Positions 33,938 to 44,080 of a DNA stretch of 64,000 nucleotides are shown piece by piece. The translations under genes were made by a program, and so were the position numbers. The stretch lies in assembly GCF_028372415.1 (NCBI RefSeq), contig NC_092878.1:136456750-136520749 (forward strand). Reading direction: 5' to 3'. Source of the stretch: Notamacropus eugenii. Lineage: Eukaryota; Chordata; Mammalia; Diprotodontia; Macropodidae. Position 1 is the first letter of the stretch, and each line of letters opens with the position of its first letter. The notes beneath the pieces were generated by a model, which saw nothing but the letters and a program-made list of their open reading frames with translations, was not told the DNA's origin and ran no database searches.

Positions 33938-34480
33938 TTTTAATTTTTTAAAATTAAATTTATTTTCAATTCTGACAGGTACCCATGTTCAAAAACATAA
34001 TAAAAGAAAAAAAAAACAAGCAAGAGATTGATTTTAAATAATTGTGCAAGTAACTGTGAATGTTTTTAATAGTTTGGGTTTTTTAAAGTATAACTTGAAC
34101 AAGGTATGTAATAAAATCACCCTGCCTATCTCCTTGACCCTTCTGAACTTCTTTTCTGCATATTTATCAGTATTTTATTTTTTCTTTATCTGCCTAGTTA
34201 TATTCAATGTACATATTTTTGTCTTAATTATGGCTTCCTTTACCATACCTCACTTCATAAGTCTTCCTACATTTCTCTGTATTTTTTACTTTTATTCTAT
34301 TTTATGGTGAAACAGTATAATTTGTTCAGTGTTTCCCCAGTCACTGGAAATTTAGGCAGCTTTCAGGTTTTTTTTTTTAATCATTACAAATGTTGCTGCT
34401 AGAATTTTTTTCTCCATTAAGAATGTCCTTAGAGTATAGTCCTAGTGGTGAGAGCAGTGGGGCAAAAGGTATAAAGATTT
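33938..34480 (-). mobile_element. L1 LINE 3' end
   Basis: The left T/A-rich end is a reversed tail. 'ggtgaaacagtataatttgt', 'ccagtcactggaaattta' and 'agagtatagtcctagtggtg' are reversed ORF2 3' codons and UTR of an old L1 subfamily. Confidence 0.65.
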
Positions 34481-34499
34481 ATGCAGAGTACTTTCTATA

Positions 34500-34765
34500 A
34501 GATGGTGGAACACTATGAACGTAGTAAAGAAAACAACATTATGTGACGACTAATCATGATGATCTGATGGTGAAAGTCACCTCTCTGCTTCAGAAAAGAA
34601 CACTTGTGGCCCAAAAGTGTAAAGTGAGGTATTCATTGGCAAACATGGTCAATATGTTCAATTGGTTTGCTTAAATATCCATCTTTGTTACAAGGGAACA
34701 TTCTGGGTGGGGGACAGGAGGTGTCAGTGGGAGGTGCCAGTGATCAGTTAAAGAAAAATCAATAG
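34500..34765 (+). mobile_element. L1-like 3'UTR, family B
   Basis: 'cacctctctgcttcagaaaa', 'gaggtattcattggcaaaca', 'atggtcaatatgttcaattg', ending in 'aaaaatcaatag'. The HAL1-like element inserted at its A-rich end. Confidence 0.5.
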
Positions 34766-34779
34766 AACATGAATTTTTT
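34766..34779. repeat. Target-site duplication, left (HAL1-like element)
   Basis: 'aacatgaatttttt', identical to 37724-37737. The top-strand T-run and purine context fit L1-type target-primed insertion. Confidence 0.9.
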
Positions 34780-34783
34780 TTTT

Positions 34784-34801
34784 GTCCTGGCAAACACATA
34801 A
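34784..34801 (-). other. 18-bp segment between two A-runs (possible 3' transduction)
   Basis: On the minus strand the tail reads A11, then 'ttatgtgtttgccaggac', then an A-run that merges with the target duplication. Two A-runs separated by non-element sequence are what 3' read-through at a source locus leaves. A-run decay or a template switch is also possible. Confidence 0.6.
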
Positions 34802-34812
34802 TTTTTTTTTTT

Positions 34813-35786
34813 ATTAATTTTTAACATTTATTTTCACACAATTTTGGGTTACAAATTTTCTCCCCTTTTATTCCCTCCCCCCCCCAAACCCGAGCTTTCT
34901 AATTGCCCCTGTGACCTATCTGCTCTCTCCTCTATCCTCCCTCCCTGCCCTTGTCTCCGTCTTCTCTTTTGTCCTGTAGGACCAGATAGCTTTCTTGACC
35001 CCTTAACCTGTATTTCTTGTTACCCAGTGGTAAGAACATTACATTTGGTCCTAACACTTTGAGTTCTAACCTCCTTAGCTCCCTCCCTCTCCACCCCTTT
35101 CCCTTGAAAGACAGGCAATTCAATATAGGCCATATCTGTTTAGTTTTGCAAATGATTTCCATACTAGTTGTGTTGTATAGGACTAACTATATTTCCCTCC
35201 ATCCTATCCTGTCCCCCTTTACTTCTATTTTCTTATGGTCCTTTCCCTCCCCATGAGTGTCGACCTCGTATTGAATACTCCTCCCCATGCCCTCCCCTCC
35301 ATCCTCCCCCCCACCCTGCTTATGCCCCTGTCCCCCACTCTCCTGTATTATGAGATAGGTTTTCCTATCAAAATGAGTGTGCATTATATTCTTTCCTTTA
35401 GTGGAATGTGATGAGAGTAGACCTCATGTTTTTCTCTTGCCTCCCTTCTTTATCCCTCCACTAATAAGTCTTTTGCTTGCCTCTTTTATGAGAGATAATT
35501 TGCCCCATTCAACTTCTCCCTTTCTCCTCCCAATATTTCTCTCTCACTGCTTGATTTCATTTTTTTTTAATATATGATCCCATCCTCTTCAATTCACTCT
35601 GTGCACTCTGTCTCTATGTATGTGTGCGTGTGTGCATGTGTGTGTGTGTGTACTCCCACCCAGTGCCCAGATACTGAAATGTTTCAAGAGTTATAAATAT
35701 TGTCTTTCCATGTAGGAATGTAAACAGTTCAACTTTAGTAAGTCCCTTATGATTTCTCTTTGCTGTTCACCTTTTCATGGTTCTCT
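34813..35786 (-). other. 3'UTR of the HAL1-like element
   Basis: No frame over about 80 codons on the element strand and no reverse-transcriptase motif. It contains a (CA)n/(TG)n stretch (35617-35652), a C9 run on the plus strand (34878-34886; G-rich on the element strand) and an L1-like terminal 'aaaataaatgttaaaaatta'. Confidence 0.8.
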
Positions 35787-36875
35787 TCATTCTTGTGTTA
35801 GAAAGTCAAATTTTCTTTCCAGGTCTGGTCTTTTCATCAGGAAAATTTGAAAGTCTTCTATTTCATTGAAAGACCATTTTTTCTCCTTAAGTATTATACT
35901 CAGTTTTGCTGGGTAGGTGATTCTTGGCTTCAGTCCTAGTTCCTTTGACTTCTGGAATATCCTATTCCATTCCCTTCTATCCCTCAATGTAGAGGGTGCC
36001 AGATCTTGTGCTATCCTGATTGTATTTCCACAATACTTGAATTGTTTCTTTCTAGCTGCTTGCAATATTTTCTCTTTCACCTGGGAATTCTGGAATTTGG
36101 CCACAATGCTCCTAGGAGTTTCTCTTTTTGGATCTCTTTCATGCGGTGTTCTGCAGATTCCTTGAATATTTATTTTGCCTTCTGGTTCTAGAATCTCAGG
36201 GCAGTTTTCCTTGATAATTTCATGGAAGATGATGTCTAGGCTCTTCTTTTGATCATGGTTTTCAGGTTTTCCCAGAATTTTTACATTGTCTCTCCTGATT
36301 CTGTTTTCCAGGTCAGTTGTTTTTCCAATAAGATATTTCACATTATCTTCCATTTTTCCATTCTTCTCTCTTTGTTCTGTGATATCATGGTTTCTCACAA
36401 AGTCCTTAGCCTCCATCCGTACCATTCCAGTTTTGAAAGATCTATTTTCTTCAGTGAGCTTTTGAATCTCCTTTTCCATTTGGTTAATTCTGCTTTTGAA
36501 AGCATTCTTCTCCTCACTGGCCCCTTGCACCTCCCTTGCCAGCTGAGTTAGGCTAGTTCTCAAGGTGCCAATTTCTTCAAGATTTTTTTGGTTCTCCTTT
36601 AGCAGGGAGCTGATCTGCTTTTCATGCTTCTCCCTCATTCCTCTCATTTCCCTTCCCAGTCTTTCCTCCACCTCTCTAACTTGATTTTCAAAATTCCTCT
36701 TGAGCTCTTCCATGGCCCGAGCCCATTGGGTGGGCTGGGACACAGAATCCTCGATTTCTGTGTCTTTGCCTGATGGCAAGCATTGTTCCTCCCCATCAGA
36801 AAGGAAGGGAGGAAGTGTCTTTTCTCCGGTAAAGTACCCTTCAATAGTTTTATTTCTTTTCCCTTTTCTTGGCAT
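35787..36875 (-). CDS. L1-type ORF1 protein, intact (HAL1-like element)
   Basis: An RNA-binding, nucleic-acid-chaperone protein of L1 type that coats the element RNA as trimers in the cytoplasm; this is the role known for the family. 362 residues, usual length (human ~338). The start is the ATG at 36875 (MPRKGKRNKTIEG, A at -3). Residues ~50-190 form a long heptad-rich coiled coil (many E/K/L/M). Residues ~197-292 form the RRM ('NVKILGKPE' to 'NTIRIAQDL', with 'CRTP' and 'TPRSIVAKF'). Residues ~293-362 form the C-terminal domain with the diagnostic 'RREW' (300-303) and 'YPAKLS' (321-326). There are no stops or frameshifts, unlike every other LINE frame here, so the insertion is fairly young. 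It is not a host gene. Confidence 0.93.
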   Translation of the reverse strand: MPRKGKRNKTIEGYFTGEKTLPPFLSDGEEQCLPSGKDTEIEDSVSQPTQWARAMEELKRNFENQVREVEERLGREMRGMREKHEKQISSLLKENQKNLEEIGTLRTSLTQLAREVQGASEEKNAFKSRINQMEKEIQKLTEENRSFKTGMVRMEAKDFVRNHDITEQREKNGKMEDNVKYLIGKTTDLENRIRRDNVKILGKPENHDQKKSLDIIFHEIIKENCPEILEPEGKINIQGICRTPHERDPKRETPRSIVAKFQNSQVKEKILQAARKKQFKYCGNTIRIAQDLAPSTLRDRREWNRIFQKSKELGLKPRITYPAKLSIILKEKKWSFNEIEDFQIFLMKRPDLERKFDFLTQE

Positions 36876-37723
36876 TTTCTCCAACCAGTGGCCTGACCTC
36901 TAATTGTTCTCCTCACACCCACCTCGCCTCCTGGTCCTCCCAGCCAGCGTTTGGGGACTGAGATTCAAATGTTGCTTCCCGCCTTAGGATTTTTGGCGGG
37001 GGCAGGGCTGCTATTCAGTGTGAGAATTAAGTTCAGGTGGTCAGGGGCAGGGCCGCCTCTCAGGCATAGTTCCCTCTGGGGGTTTATGCACAGACCTTCC
37101 ACAATGGATCCAGGCTCCCGCCCATTTGGGGAGCCCCCGTCCGCAGCTGCCTCTCAGCCCCCACCTCCCGGGGGGGCCCGAGCCTTGGGGGCACCCCACT
37201 CCCCTCTCAACCCGCCAAAGAGACTCTCTCACCCACCCCCGTCAGTCACCTGTTGGTGGGGAGGCTAGTGCCGCCGCTGAAGATCCCGCCTCCGAAGCTC
37301 TCTCAGATGTGTGCCTCTCGGAGCCGTGGCCGCCGCTGCCACCGCAGGTCCAGGCTGGGCTCCGCGTCTGTAGCGTGACGGACCTTTTGCGAGAGGTTTG
37401 CAGGTCCTTCTGTGGGTGGGGGGACCCGCGTGGTCGCTGGAGATCCGGTCCCCGTAGCCCTCTTGGATCTCCTCCCCTCAGTGTAGCGGCTGCAGCAGGG
37501 CCGCACTCCACTCCCCATCCCGGCGCCCAGTCCGCGACGCGAAGGACCCCCCGCGAGAGGTCCGCAGGTCTCTCCGGAGCAGGAATCTCCCTCGCTCCAA
37601 TACTCTGTGGTCTCTGGGTGAAGAATTCACCCTGGCTTGGTCCCCTCTAGCCGTTCTGTGGTTTGTGTGTTCGGAGCTATGTGTATGTGCGTCTTTCTAC
37701 TTCGCCATCTTGGCTCCACCCCA
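36876..37723 (-). promoter_or_regulatory. 5'UTR/promoter region of the HAL1-like element
   Basis: GC- and CpG-rich (especially 37100-37600), starting at an L1-type 'ggagccaagatggc' box, where YY1 sets transcription start in human L1. It has two related units: on the minus strand 'gacctgcggacctctcgcgg' from 37570 and 'gacctgcaaacctctcgcaa' from 37406, similar also near their ends ('gatctccagcg' against 'gatcttcagcg'). Promoter activity is inferred from the family. Confidence 0.7.
37243..37570 (-). repeat. Two diverged ~160-bp units in the HAL1 5'UTR
   Basis: Unit starts lie 164 bp apart (37570 and 37406). Shared blocks at the start, 'ggtcc' just after, and a 'gatct-cagcg...ccccac' end support a tandem duplication. 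Confidence 0.65.
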
Positions 37724-37737
37724 AACATGAATTTTTT
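37724..37737. repeat. Target-site duplication, right (HAL1-like element)
   Basis: 'aacatgaatttttt', identical to 34766-34779. Confidence 0.9.
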
Positions 37738-38015
37738 AAAAGCCCTAAACACTGTATGATTATAATAGCTAACTTTGGGCCCAAAGGAGAGGTGAGAAAA
37801 TGCACCTTCTCCCTTCTTGGCAGTGGAGGGGACTATGGCTTTCAAAAACTGTATGTACTGTCAGATTCAGTTGATTAGTTTTACTGAATTGTTTTTTCTC
37901 TTTTGTTTTTTATTCTTTGTGACAAGAAATAGTTTGATGGGTAAGGCAGAAGGGAGGGATATATTCTGAAAAAAGTGACATAGAAATGAAAAATAATTTA
38001 AAAAAAACTTTTTTG
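37738..38015 (+). mobile_element. L1-like 3'UTR, family A
   Basis: 'gtggaggggactatggcttt', 'ctgtatgtactgtcagatt', 'ttttactgaattgtttt', 'agaagggagggatatattct' and an A-rich end; parallel to 18560-18822 and 27290-27545. Confidence 0.6.
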
Positions 38016-38640
38016 GAAGCAAAACCAAAAGGAAATTCAAACTGAAATATCAACACACATGTTGAAATTAACAAGTGACAAGGAGTGGAGGGCAGGGGAA
38101 ATGGGCAGGACGGATATTGTGTCTGTTGGCCTACCAAACTTGAGGGGTGAGACAATGCAGAAAGATCTGAAGAACTGGTGGAGTCAGTTCAGCCTGGCAG
38201 AAAATTGCCTGTAAAATAGTCTGGACCAACAAGTGAATTATTTGAGGAGAAAAGATAGAGGGGAAATGTGGGTGATGGCACCAGGGTGTCTGCTCATTTT
38301 CTTCTTCAGTTGTTTGAACAGGACTGAGACAGCTTGCTGAATTGCTCTGTGAAGACCAGCAGTCCTTATGATTGATGGTATTCAAGATAAGCTTAAGTAG
38401 AAAATTAGGAGCATCTAAAACTACCGAGGACCTAGACAATTGGGACCTCACGGATGGCTGACTCTTTTCTCTCCCTGAATCAGCTAGAGAAAGGAGACTG
38501 AATCTAAGCACCTGAATTGTGTTTCTTTGATCCTCTGTTTTGTTTTGTTTTCAGGGCTTGTCTCTGGAAATGGTAGAAGGAGAAAAAGGAAAGAAACTGG
38601 CAGAAACAAAAGCAAAACTCTTTTCTACAGCACAATGGTA
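38016..38640. other. No gene; unclassified
   Basis: The 126-codon minus frame 38131-38511 has no recognisable family or composition typical of a protein. Confidence 0.4.
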
Positions 38641-40180
38641 GTTAAACATCAGGGAAGTATGAGAATAAATAGTATTTAAAAACCACCAGAAATATAACTT
38701 CTTTTACTAAGTAGTTTTAGTCTTGAAATTGATCAAAATTAAGATAGATTTAACTCCATACAGGTAATATCAAGAATAATTAAAAGGTGATGTGAGGTGA
38801 TAAATAAAAATGGTTACTTCTAGAAATAATGTAAATGATTTGAATTCTCTCATTAAAATTTTTAAATTACAGAATAGATCAAGAAATAAAATGCATTAAG
38901 ATGCTGCTTACAGAAAGCACATTTAATGCAAAAACCTTTATCATAAAATTAAGTAAGTCTAAATATAGTACTAGGGGTAACTAATAAGGTGGAAATTAAA
39001 CTAGAAAACAAAGGAAGAGATAACCAAGGGTTACATATATAATGGCGAAAGGACCAATGAATAAAAAATATATAATTCTCAATGTATATGCACCAAATAG
39101 TCCTAAAATTAAATTTATGCAATAAATATGACAGAAGTAGTTGACCAAATGTAATAATAGGGAATGATTTTAATACTCCATTATCAGAATATGATAAATA
39201 AAAGATAATAAGAAAATCTAAGTTACAAATTGTTTAGTAAATTGGAAATAACAGATTATGTAGAGAACTAAATGGGAGAAGTAGGGGACATATATATACA
39301 TACATACGTACATATATGTGTATATATGTAATCTTTAAGTATGCATGGAATGCACAATAATTAATCATGAGATCATAGGATAATCCTATATAAATTCCAA
39401 AAAGTCAGAAATAATATACACTGTATTATTAGATAACTATTCAATCAAGCTATAATGACATAAGCAAAAGCATATGGAAACTTAAAAGCAATCTATTATG
39501 TTACAATCGTATTAAAGAAAAATCTAGAAGAATATTAGAATACTTAAAAGACAATGACAACAAAAATGCCACATATTAAATCTATGAGACGCAGGCAAAG
39601 CAGTTCTTGTAGGCAAATTTATATGTCTCAGTTCAATGAATGAGAGATAAAAGGAAAAAATAATTAATGCTGGTTCTAAAGGCATTAGAAAAGGAACAAA
39701 GAAACAGACCAAAGGAAAGAAAGAAATACAATATTAAGACAGAAATGAATAGAACAGAAGATGAAAGAACAATTAACTTGATAAATAAAACCAGGTCATT
39801 TTTTGAAAAGATCAATGAAACGTATAAAGTGTTAGCAAACAATTTTTTAAAAAGAAAGAGAAAATGTAAATTGGAACATTATAAATGAAAAAGAAGCTGT
39901 GACAAGCACAAAAGAATTTAAGAACATGAGGAAATACCATAAAGAACTGTAGCCTCAGAAATTTAAGAACTTAAAGGAAATAGGTAATTATCTATAAAAA
40001 TATAAATAATCTGAAACTGACACAGAAGGAAATTAATCATTTAAATAGAACAACCTGGGAGAAAAAAAAATAAGACATCTCATCAATTAATTATCCTACC
40101 AAAAAATCCATCTGGCCCAGATGGATTCGCAAGTTAATTCTTTTAAATCTCTCAAGAATAAAAAAATCATAATAATATAT
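38640..40180 (+). mobile_element. Old L1 LINE, ORF2 5' half
   Basis: Decayed ORF2: endonuclease-type text ('NVIIGNDFNTPLSEYDK' near 39150-39200), the linker 'LINKTRSFFEKINE' (39775-39820) and the start of the RT domain 'NPSGPDGF' (40105-40128). Many stops. It ends before the catalytic palm. Confidence 0.8.
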
Positions 40181-40184
40181 AGAT

Positions 40185-40900
40185 TTATTCATAAATACAG
40201 AGAAAAGATGGAATGTTGCCTGTACCTTCTGTAGCCCCTGTTATCCCCTCTGCCAAGGACATGCTTAGCTAGTAAAAAATTTCTATTCCTCAGGATGAAA
40301 ATTATCACATCTCCTACGGCCCATGGCCTAAAGTGAGATTTTGTCTTAAAGAGACATTGTTGTTTTTCTCCTATTCTGGAGAAAATATCAGTACAGGTGG
40401 TGATGTACGTTACGTTACAGGGATGAACAAGAATTTTGCCCTCTCAGTTTTGGAAGAGGAGAGAGAGGGCTGCAGGGGAGGAAAGAAGCAGGGGGTGTGG
40501 CACAGAGCTGGCTAGCTGTCACAGGTGGTATTTGAGCAGCTGTTTGTAATCCTGCTGTGGTTACCTCCAAGGCCTCTGCCTATTGGAACAGTGAGGAGGG
40601 CTGTGTCTGGAACAGACAGATCCTGGGGGACCTTTTCTGTTCTGGAATCTGATAATGGTGGCCAGGTACCTGTTTCTAGCTTCTTTCCTTCCCCCATTCT
40701 TTCTTCTTGAGAGGGCTGAAGTTAAATCTAATTCTTTTTCCGGTTCTCTAAATTTAAATTTATAACTTCTGTTTTAATTAGTATTCATGCCAGCTTACCC
40801 TAAATAAAGATATGGTAAGTCATTTGTACACTTTATCATTTATGATTGGAGAATTGTAAAAAGAAAAAAAAAGTGGGCATGTGGAGGGAAGGGAGGGCAG
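40185..40900. other. Low-repeat DNA; no gene recognised
   Basis: Frames at 40333-40515 and 40525-40710 have no family. The composition is more balanced than in neighbouring repeats. Confidence 0.35.
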
Positions 40901-40904
40901 ATGA

Positions 40905-40986
40905 AAGAGAGGGACAGAGACACCGAGACAGAGAGAGGGAGAGGGAGAGGGAGAGGGAGAGGGAGAGGGAGAGGGAGAGGGAGAGG

Positions 40987-41046
<60 letters not shown>

Positions 41047-41222
41047 TACAGACAGAGTCAGTGACAGACAGAAGGACAGAGTGACAGAGACAGAGAGAGG
41101 GACAGAGACACAGAGACAGAGAGAGGGGAACAGAGAGATAGAGACAGACAGAGAGGGACAGAAGGACAGAGACAGAGGTAGAGAGGCAGAGGCAGAGACA
41201 GAGTGAGACAGAGACAGAGAGA
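40905..41222. repeat. (GAGAGG)n/(GAGACA)n purine-rich satellite-like repeat
   Basis: About 320 bp of GGGAGA, GA and GACAGA units. It throws open frames of up to 173 codons on both strands (Ser/Leu- or Arg/Glu-rich), which are artefacts. Confidence 0.97.
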
Positions 41223-41564
41223 TACTTTCCCTGAAATGTTGAGCAAGAAATTTTTCTTGTCCCCTCCCTAACTGGGAACTCAAAAGCTATTAGAAAGAGA
41301 ATCTTATATTTGATAAACTTCTCCATAGTAGAGGATATCAAACCATGTGGATCTGGTTCTTTTCCCCCAGGCTAAAACCATAAGCTTTAAAAACAGTAGT
41401 GTTGCTATCTGCTGGAGCTGGGGCTGGGGCTGGGACTGGCTGGTCAGTTGCTCATCTTACCTTTCTCCTTGTTTCCTTTCCCTCATGCTCAGATGCCATA
41501 TAGCCAAAGGCAGTGGCTAAAGAACAAATCATCTGGAGAAAGAAGAATGCCTGGGAAAGGAAGA

Positions 41565-41762
41565 AAACAAGTATTTATTAAGCACTGACTGTATGCTATT
41601 TGATTCTTATCACAGCCCTGGGAGGTAAGTGTTATTATTGACCCCATTTTGCAGTTGAGGAAACTGAAGCAGACAGAAGTTAAGTGACTTGCCCAGGGTA
41701 ACAGAGTATCTGAAGCTTCCTGATTCCAGGACCAGCATACTGTGCCACCTAGTTACCTCTAA
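41565..41762 (-). mobile_element. CORE-SINE (MIR/Mar1-like)
   Basis: 'attattgaccccattttgca', 'gttgaggaaactgaag', 'aagtgacttgcccagggtaa' and the reversed head 'actgtgccacctagttacct'. Confidence 0.85.
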
Positions 41763-41947
41763 GAGCAGTGACACCCACATTCTAAGGTTGGTGGCCAGCC
41801 AAGGAACACATAGCTTTTCTTCTTAGCCTCTACAATCCACTCACACTGCCACACATTTTGTTCTTCTTAAAGGTGTTGCCTTTAGAATCTGGCAAAGATA
41901 ATAATATAAAACACAATTATAGTATTCTATCTATCCCTAATGAACAT

Positions 41948-42148
41948 AGATGCACTGCATCCGGGGCCCTCGCTAGTTATCCTAATCTACATCTTACCAC
42001 TCCTTGGACCCAGATGGCTCTGGAGGACAAAGTGAGGCTGGTGATTTTACACAGCCCTCCCTCACTTAAATCCAATTCACTTGCAAGTCATGACGTCACC
42101 TTCCTGATGTCACAGTCTTCTTTGAGAATGAAGGACAAGAGGATGCAA
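41948..42148 (+). mobile_element. SINE with RTE-type tail, 3' part
   Basis: 'ggacccagatggctctggag', 'acttgcaagtcatgacgtca', 'cttctttgagaatgaaggac' is the RTE-like tail of the SINE family of 4989-5302, in plus orientation. The CORE and head are missing. Confidence 0.8.
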
Positions 42149-42149
42149 A

Positions 42150-43045
42150 GACACTAAACAAAGTGGGAAAGTGGATAGACAGGCACGCATGTGCTTCCTA
42201 GAAATGGAAGCTGGCATAACTATTCAGGGGAAGTATCTTTGTGAACCCTCAGATGGTACTGCATGTCCATAGTGACTTAGCTTACTCACTAGAGAACATG
42301 AGCCAATTGGACTTAGTGGGGAAAATGGATCTCGCTTCCCCTCCACCAAGCTGTTTGAATACTTTGTATATCAGCCCAAATTCTCTCTCATCTCATTTAG
42401 TCTAAGGTTGAAAGTACAAAGAGTATCAACTACAATTTATAATTTATGATAACTCATTCCCCATTCCCATTAAGATTTGCATCTAAGAGTTCCCTCCCCA
42501 TCCCGCCCACGAAAGAACTATTTTCTCACATTGTGGACATATTAAATGGAATAAAATTAAAAGCTACAGTATTTAAAATGCTTGAGGGGATAGAAGCCAC
42601 TTCCAGAAAGGGCTGGAATCTCAACTTACCAATGGATTACTGCCCGTCTTTTTAATATCTGAGTCACTTCACTTTCACCAAGGGACTAGCTGCTAGAGAC
42701 TGTTGAGGACTATCTAGTGTCTTCTACTCTAGTGTCCACTTCATATCAAAATCACAAAGGAGAACAGAAAACAATCTCATCATATGGTGAGTAGTGAACA
42801 GCTACCCTTCATCCCCCACCCACTCCTATAAGGACATGTACTTCCTGACCAATTTCAAGGTCTGATTTTCACTATAGGGTCCTTTGACATTTCTAACAAC
42901 ACCACGTACTGCACCATAAACTCATGCTATAACATCTTGTCACTCTGGCAAGTCCATAGAGTTTCAGCATATCCTCCTCTGGGTCTCTTCTGGTGTGTTT
43001 TCCATGAAATAGGCACCTCAGGTAGCTTTTGGATGCCCTATAATA
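42150..43045. other. No gene; unclassified low-repeat DNA
   Basis: No repeat edges or credible frames seen. Confidence 0.35.
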
Positions 43046-43049
43046 TATC

Positions 43050-43155
43050 ACTGGATGACTTCTTTTATTATTTTTTTATTTCAGTTCCAAAATTTTTCCC
43101 TCCCTCTATCTCTTCCCCCACCCACTGAGAAGGCAAGAAATATAATACCCGCATT
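43050..43155 (-). mobile_element. Short L1 3'-end fragment
   Basis: 'ttcagttccaaaatttttcc', 'cactgagaaggcaagaaata' is the reversed purine-rich end of an L1 3'UTR. Confidence 0.55.
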
Positions 43156-43394
43156 GCATGACTTTTTGACAACTTTATTGATGTTAGCACCCTGAGGCTT
43201 ACATAAGTCACACATTTCCCACACTTTGCCTGCTTTCAGGATGCAAGGCAATACCAAGGAAAAGAAAACTCAAGCTGTTTCAAACTTGGGTTATGCTTGT
43301 CTATAACCATGGAAAAACAAATCAAACATGTTTTCAGTCACCAGAATGAAATTATAGTTTGTTAAAAGGTATCACAGACATTGAAGTAATATCA

Positions 43395-44080
43395 AAAAAT
43401 TTTACAGTAAGTTCTTTGTTTCTCAAATATATAAGGAACTGAGTCAAATTTTTAAGAGCTGTTTTTCAACTGATAAATGGACAAAGGATATGAATAGGTA
43501 GTTTTCGGAAGAAATGAAAGCTATCTATAGTCATAAAAAATGCTCTAAATCACTATTGATCAGAAAAATGCAAATTAAAACAACTCAGACCTCACACCTA
43601 TCAAATTGACTAACACAACAGAAAAGGGAAATAATAAACACGAGAGGAAATATAGAAGAATAAGCACACTAATACACTGTTGGTGAAGTTGTGAACTGGT
43701 CCAACCATTATGGAGAACAATTTGGAACTATGTCCAAAGGGCTAAAATATTGTGCATACTTTTTTGGTCCAGCATATCACTCCCAGCTCTGTACCCTAAA
43801 GAGATCAACAAAAAAGGGGAAAAAACTATATATACAAAAGATTTATAGTAGTTCTTTTTGAGGTGGCAAAGAATTAGAAATTAAGGGGGTGCTCATCAGT
43901 TGGGGAATGGCTGAACAAGTTGTGATATATGATTGTGAGGGAATACTAAGAAATGATGAGCAGGGTGCACTCAGAAATATGAACTGTTGCAAAGTGAAGT
44001 GCACAGAACCAGGAGATTATTGTATACAGTAACAGCAATACCTGTAAGTGTGAAAGACTTAGCTACTCACAAATCTTTTT
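43395..44080 (+). mobile_element. L1 LINE ORF2 3' end, left part
   Basis: 'ctcaaatatataaggaactg', 'cactattgatcagaaaaatg', 'gttggggaatggctgaacaa', 'agaaatgatgagcagggtgc'. It resumes at 44567. Confidence 0.85.

Larger units (their letters stand above)
34780..37723 (-). mobile_element. Full-length HAL1-like (ORF1-only) L1-derived retrotransposon
   Basis: Read on the minus strand, the parts are: start 'ggggtggagccaagatggcg' (L1-type 5' box with YY1-like CAAGATGGC); GC-rich 5'UTR (37723-36876); one intact ORF1 (36875-35787); a ~975-bp 3'UTR with purine- and G-rich stretches; an L1-like end ('aaataaatgttaaaaatt'); an A-run (34812-34802); 18 bp more; and a short A-run reaching the target duplication. 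Total 2.94 kb. There is no sequence resembling endonuclease or reverse transcriptase between ORF1 and the tail, and the gap (<1 kb) cannot hold ORF2. HAL1 elements are known L1 derivatives of this design that depend on L1 for movement. An L1 internally deleted for ORF2 is the alternative. Confidence 0.85.

Noticed and set aside
34813-35786. Possible remnant of L1 ORF2 between ORF1 and the tail
   Set aside because: No endonuclease or RT motif in any minus-strand frame and too short for ORF2; treated as 3'UTR.
35787-36884. Longer version of ORF1 beginning at 36884
   Set aside because: That codon is TTG. The first ATG in frame is at 36875 and has a better context, so the protein is 362 residues.
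36644-36922. 92-codon minus-strand frame overlapping ORF1
   Set aside because: Shadow of ORF1 in another frame; no motif.
37126-37650. Plus-strand frame of 174 codons antisense to the HAL1 5'UTR, considered as an ORF0-like antisense gene
   Set aside because: It would begin at TTG, not ATG (37126), and owes its length to GC richness. No similarity to L1 ORF0 is visible.
38131-38511. 126-codon minus-strand frame
   Set aside because: No recognisable family; within chance length for this much sequence.
40820-41341. Minus-strand frame of 173 codons and its neighbours
   Set aside because: It lies on a GA-rich simple repeat that keeps both strands open; the product is Ser/Leu/Pro repeats with no domain.
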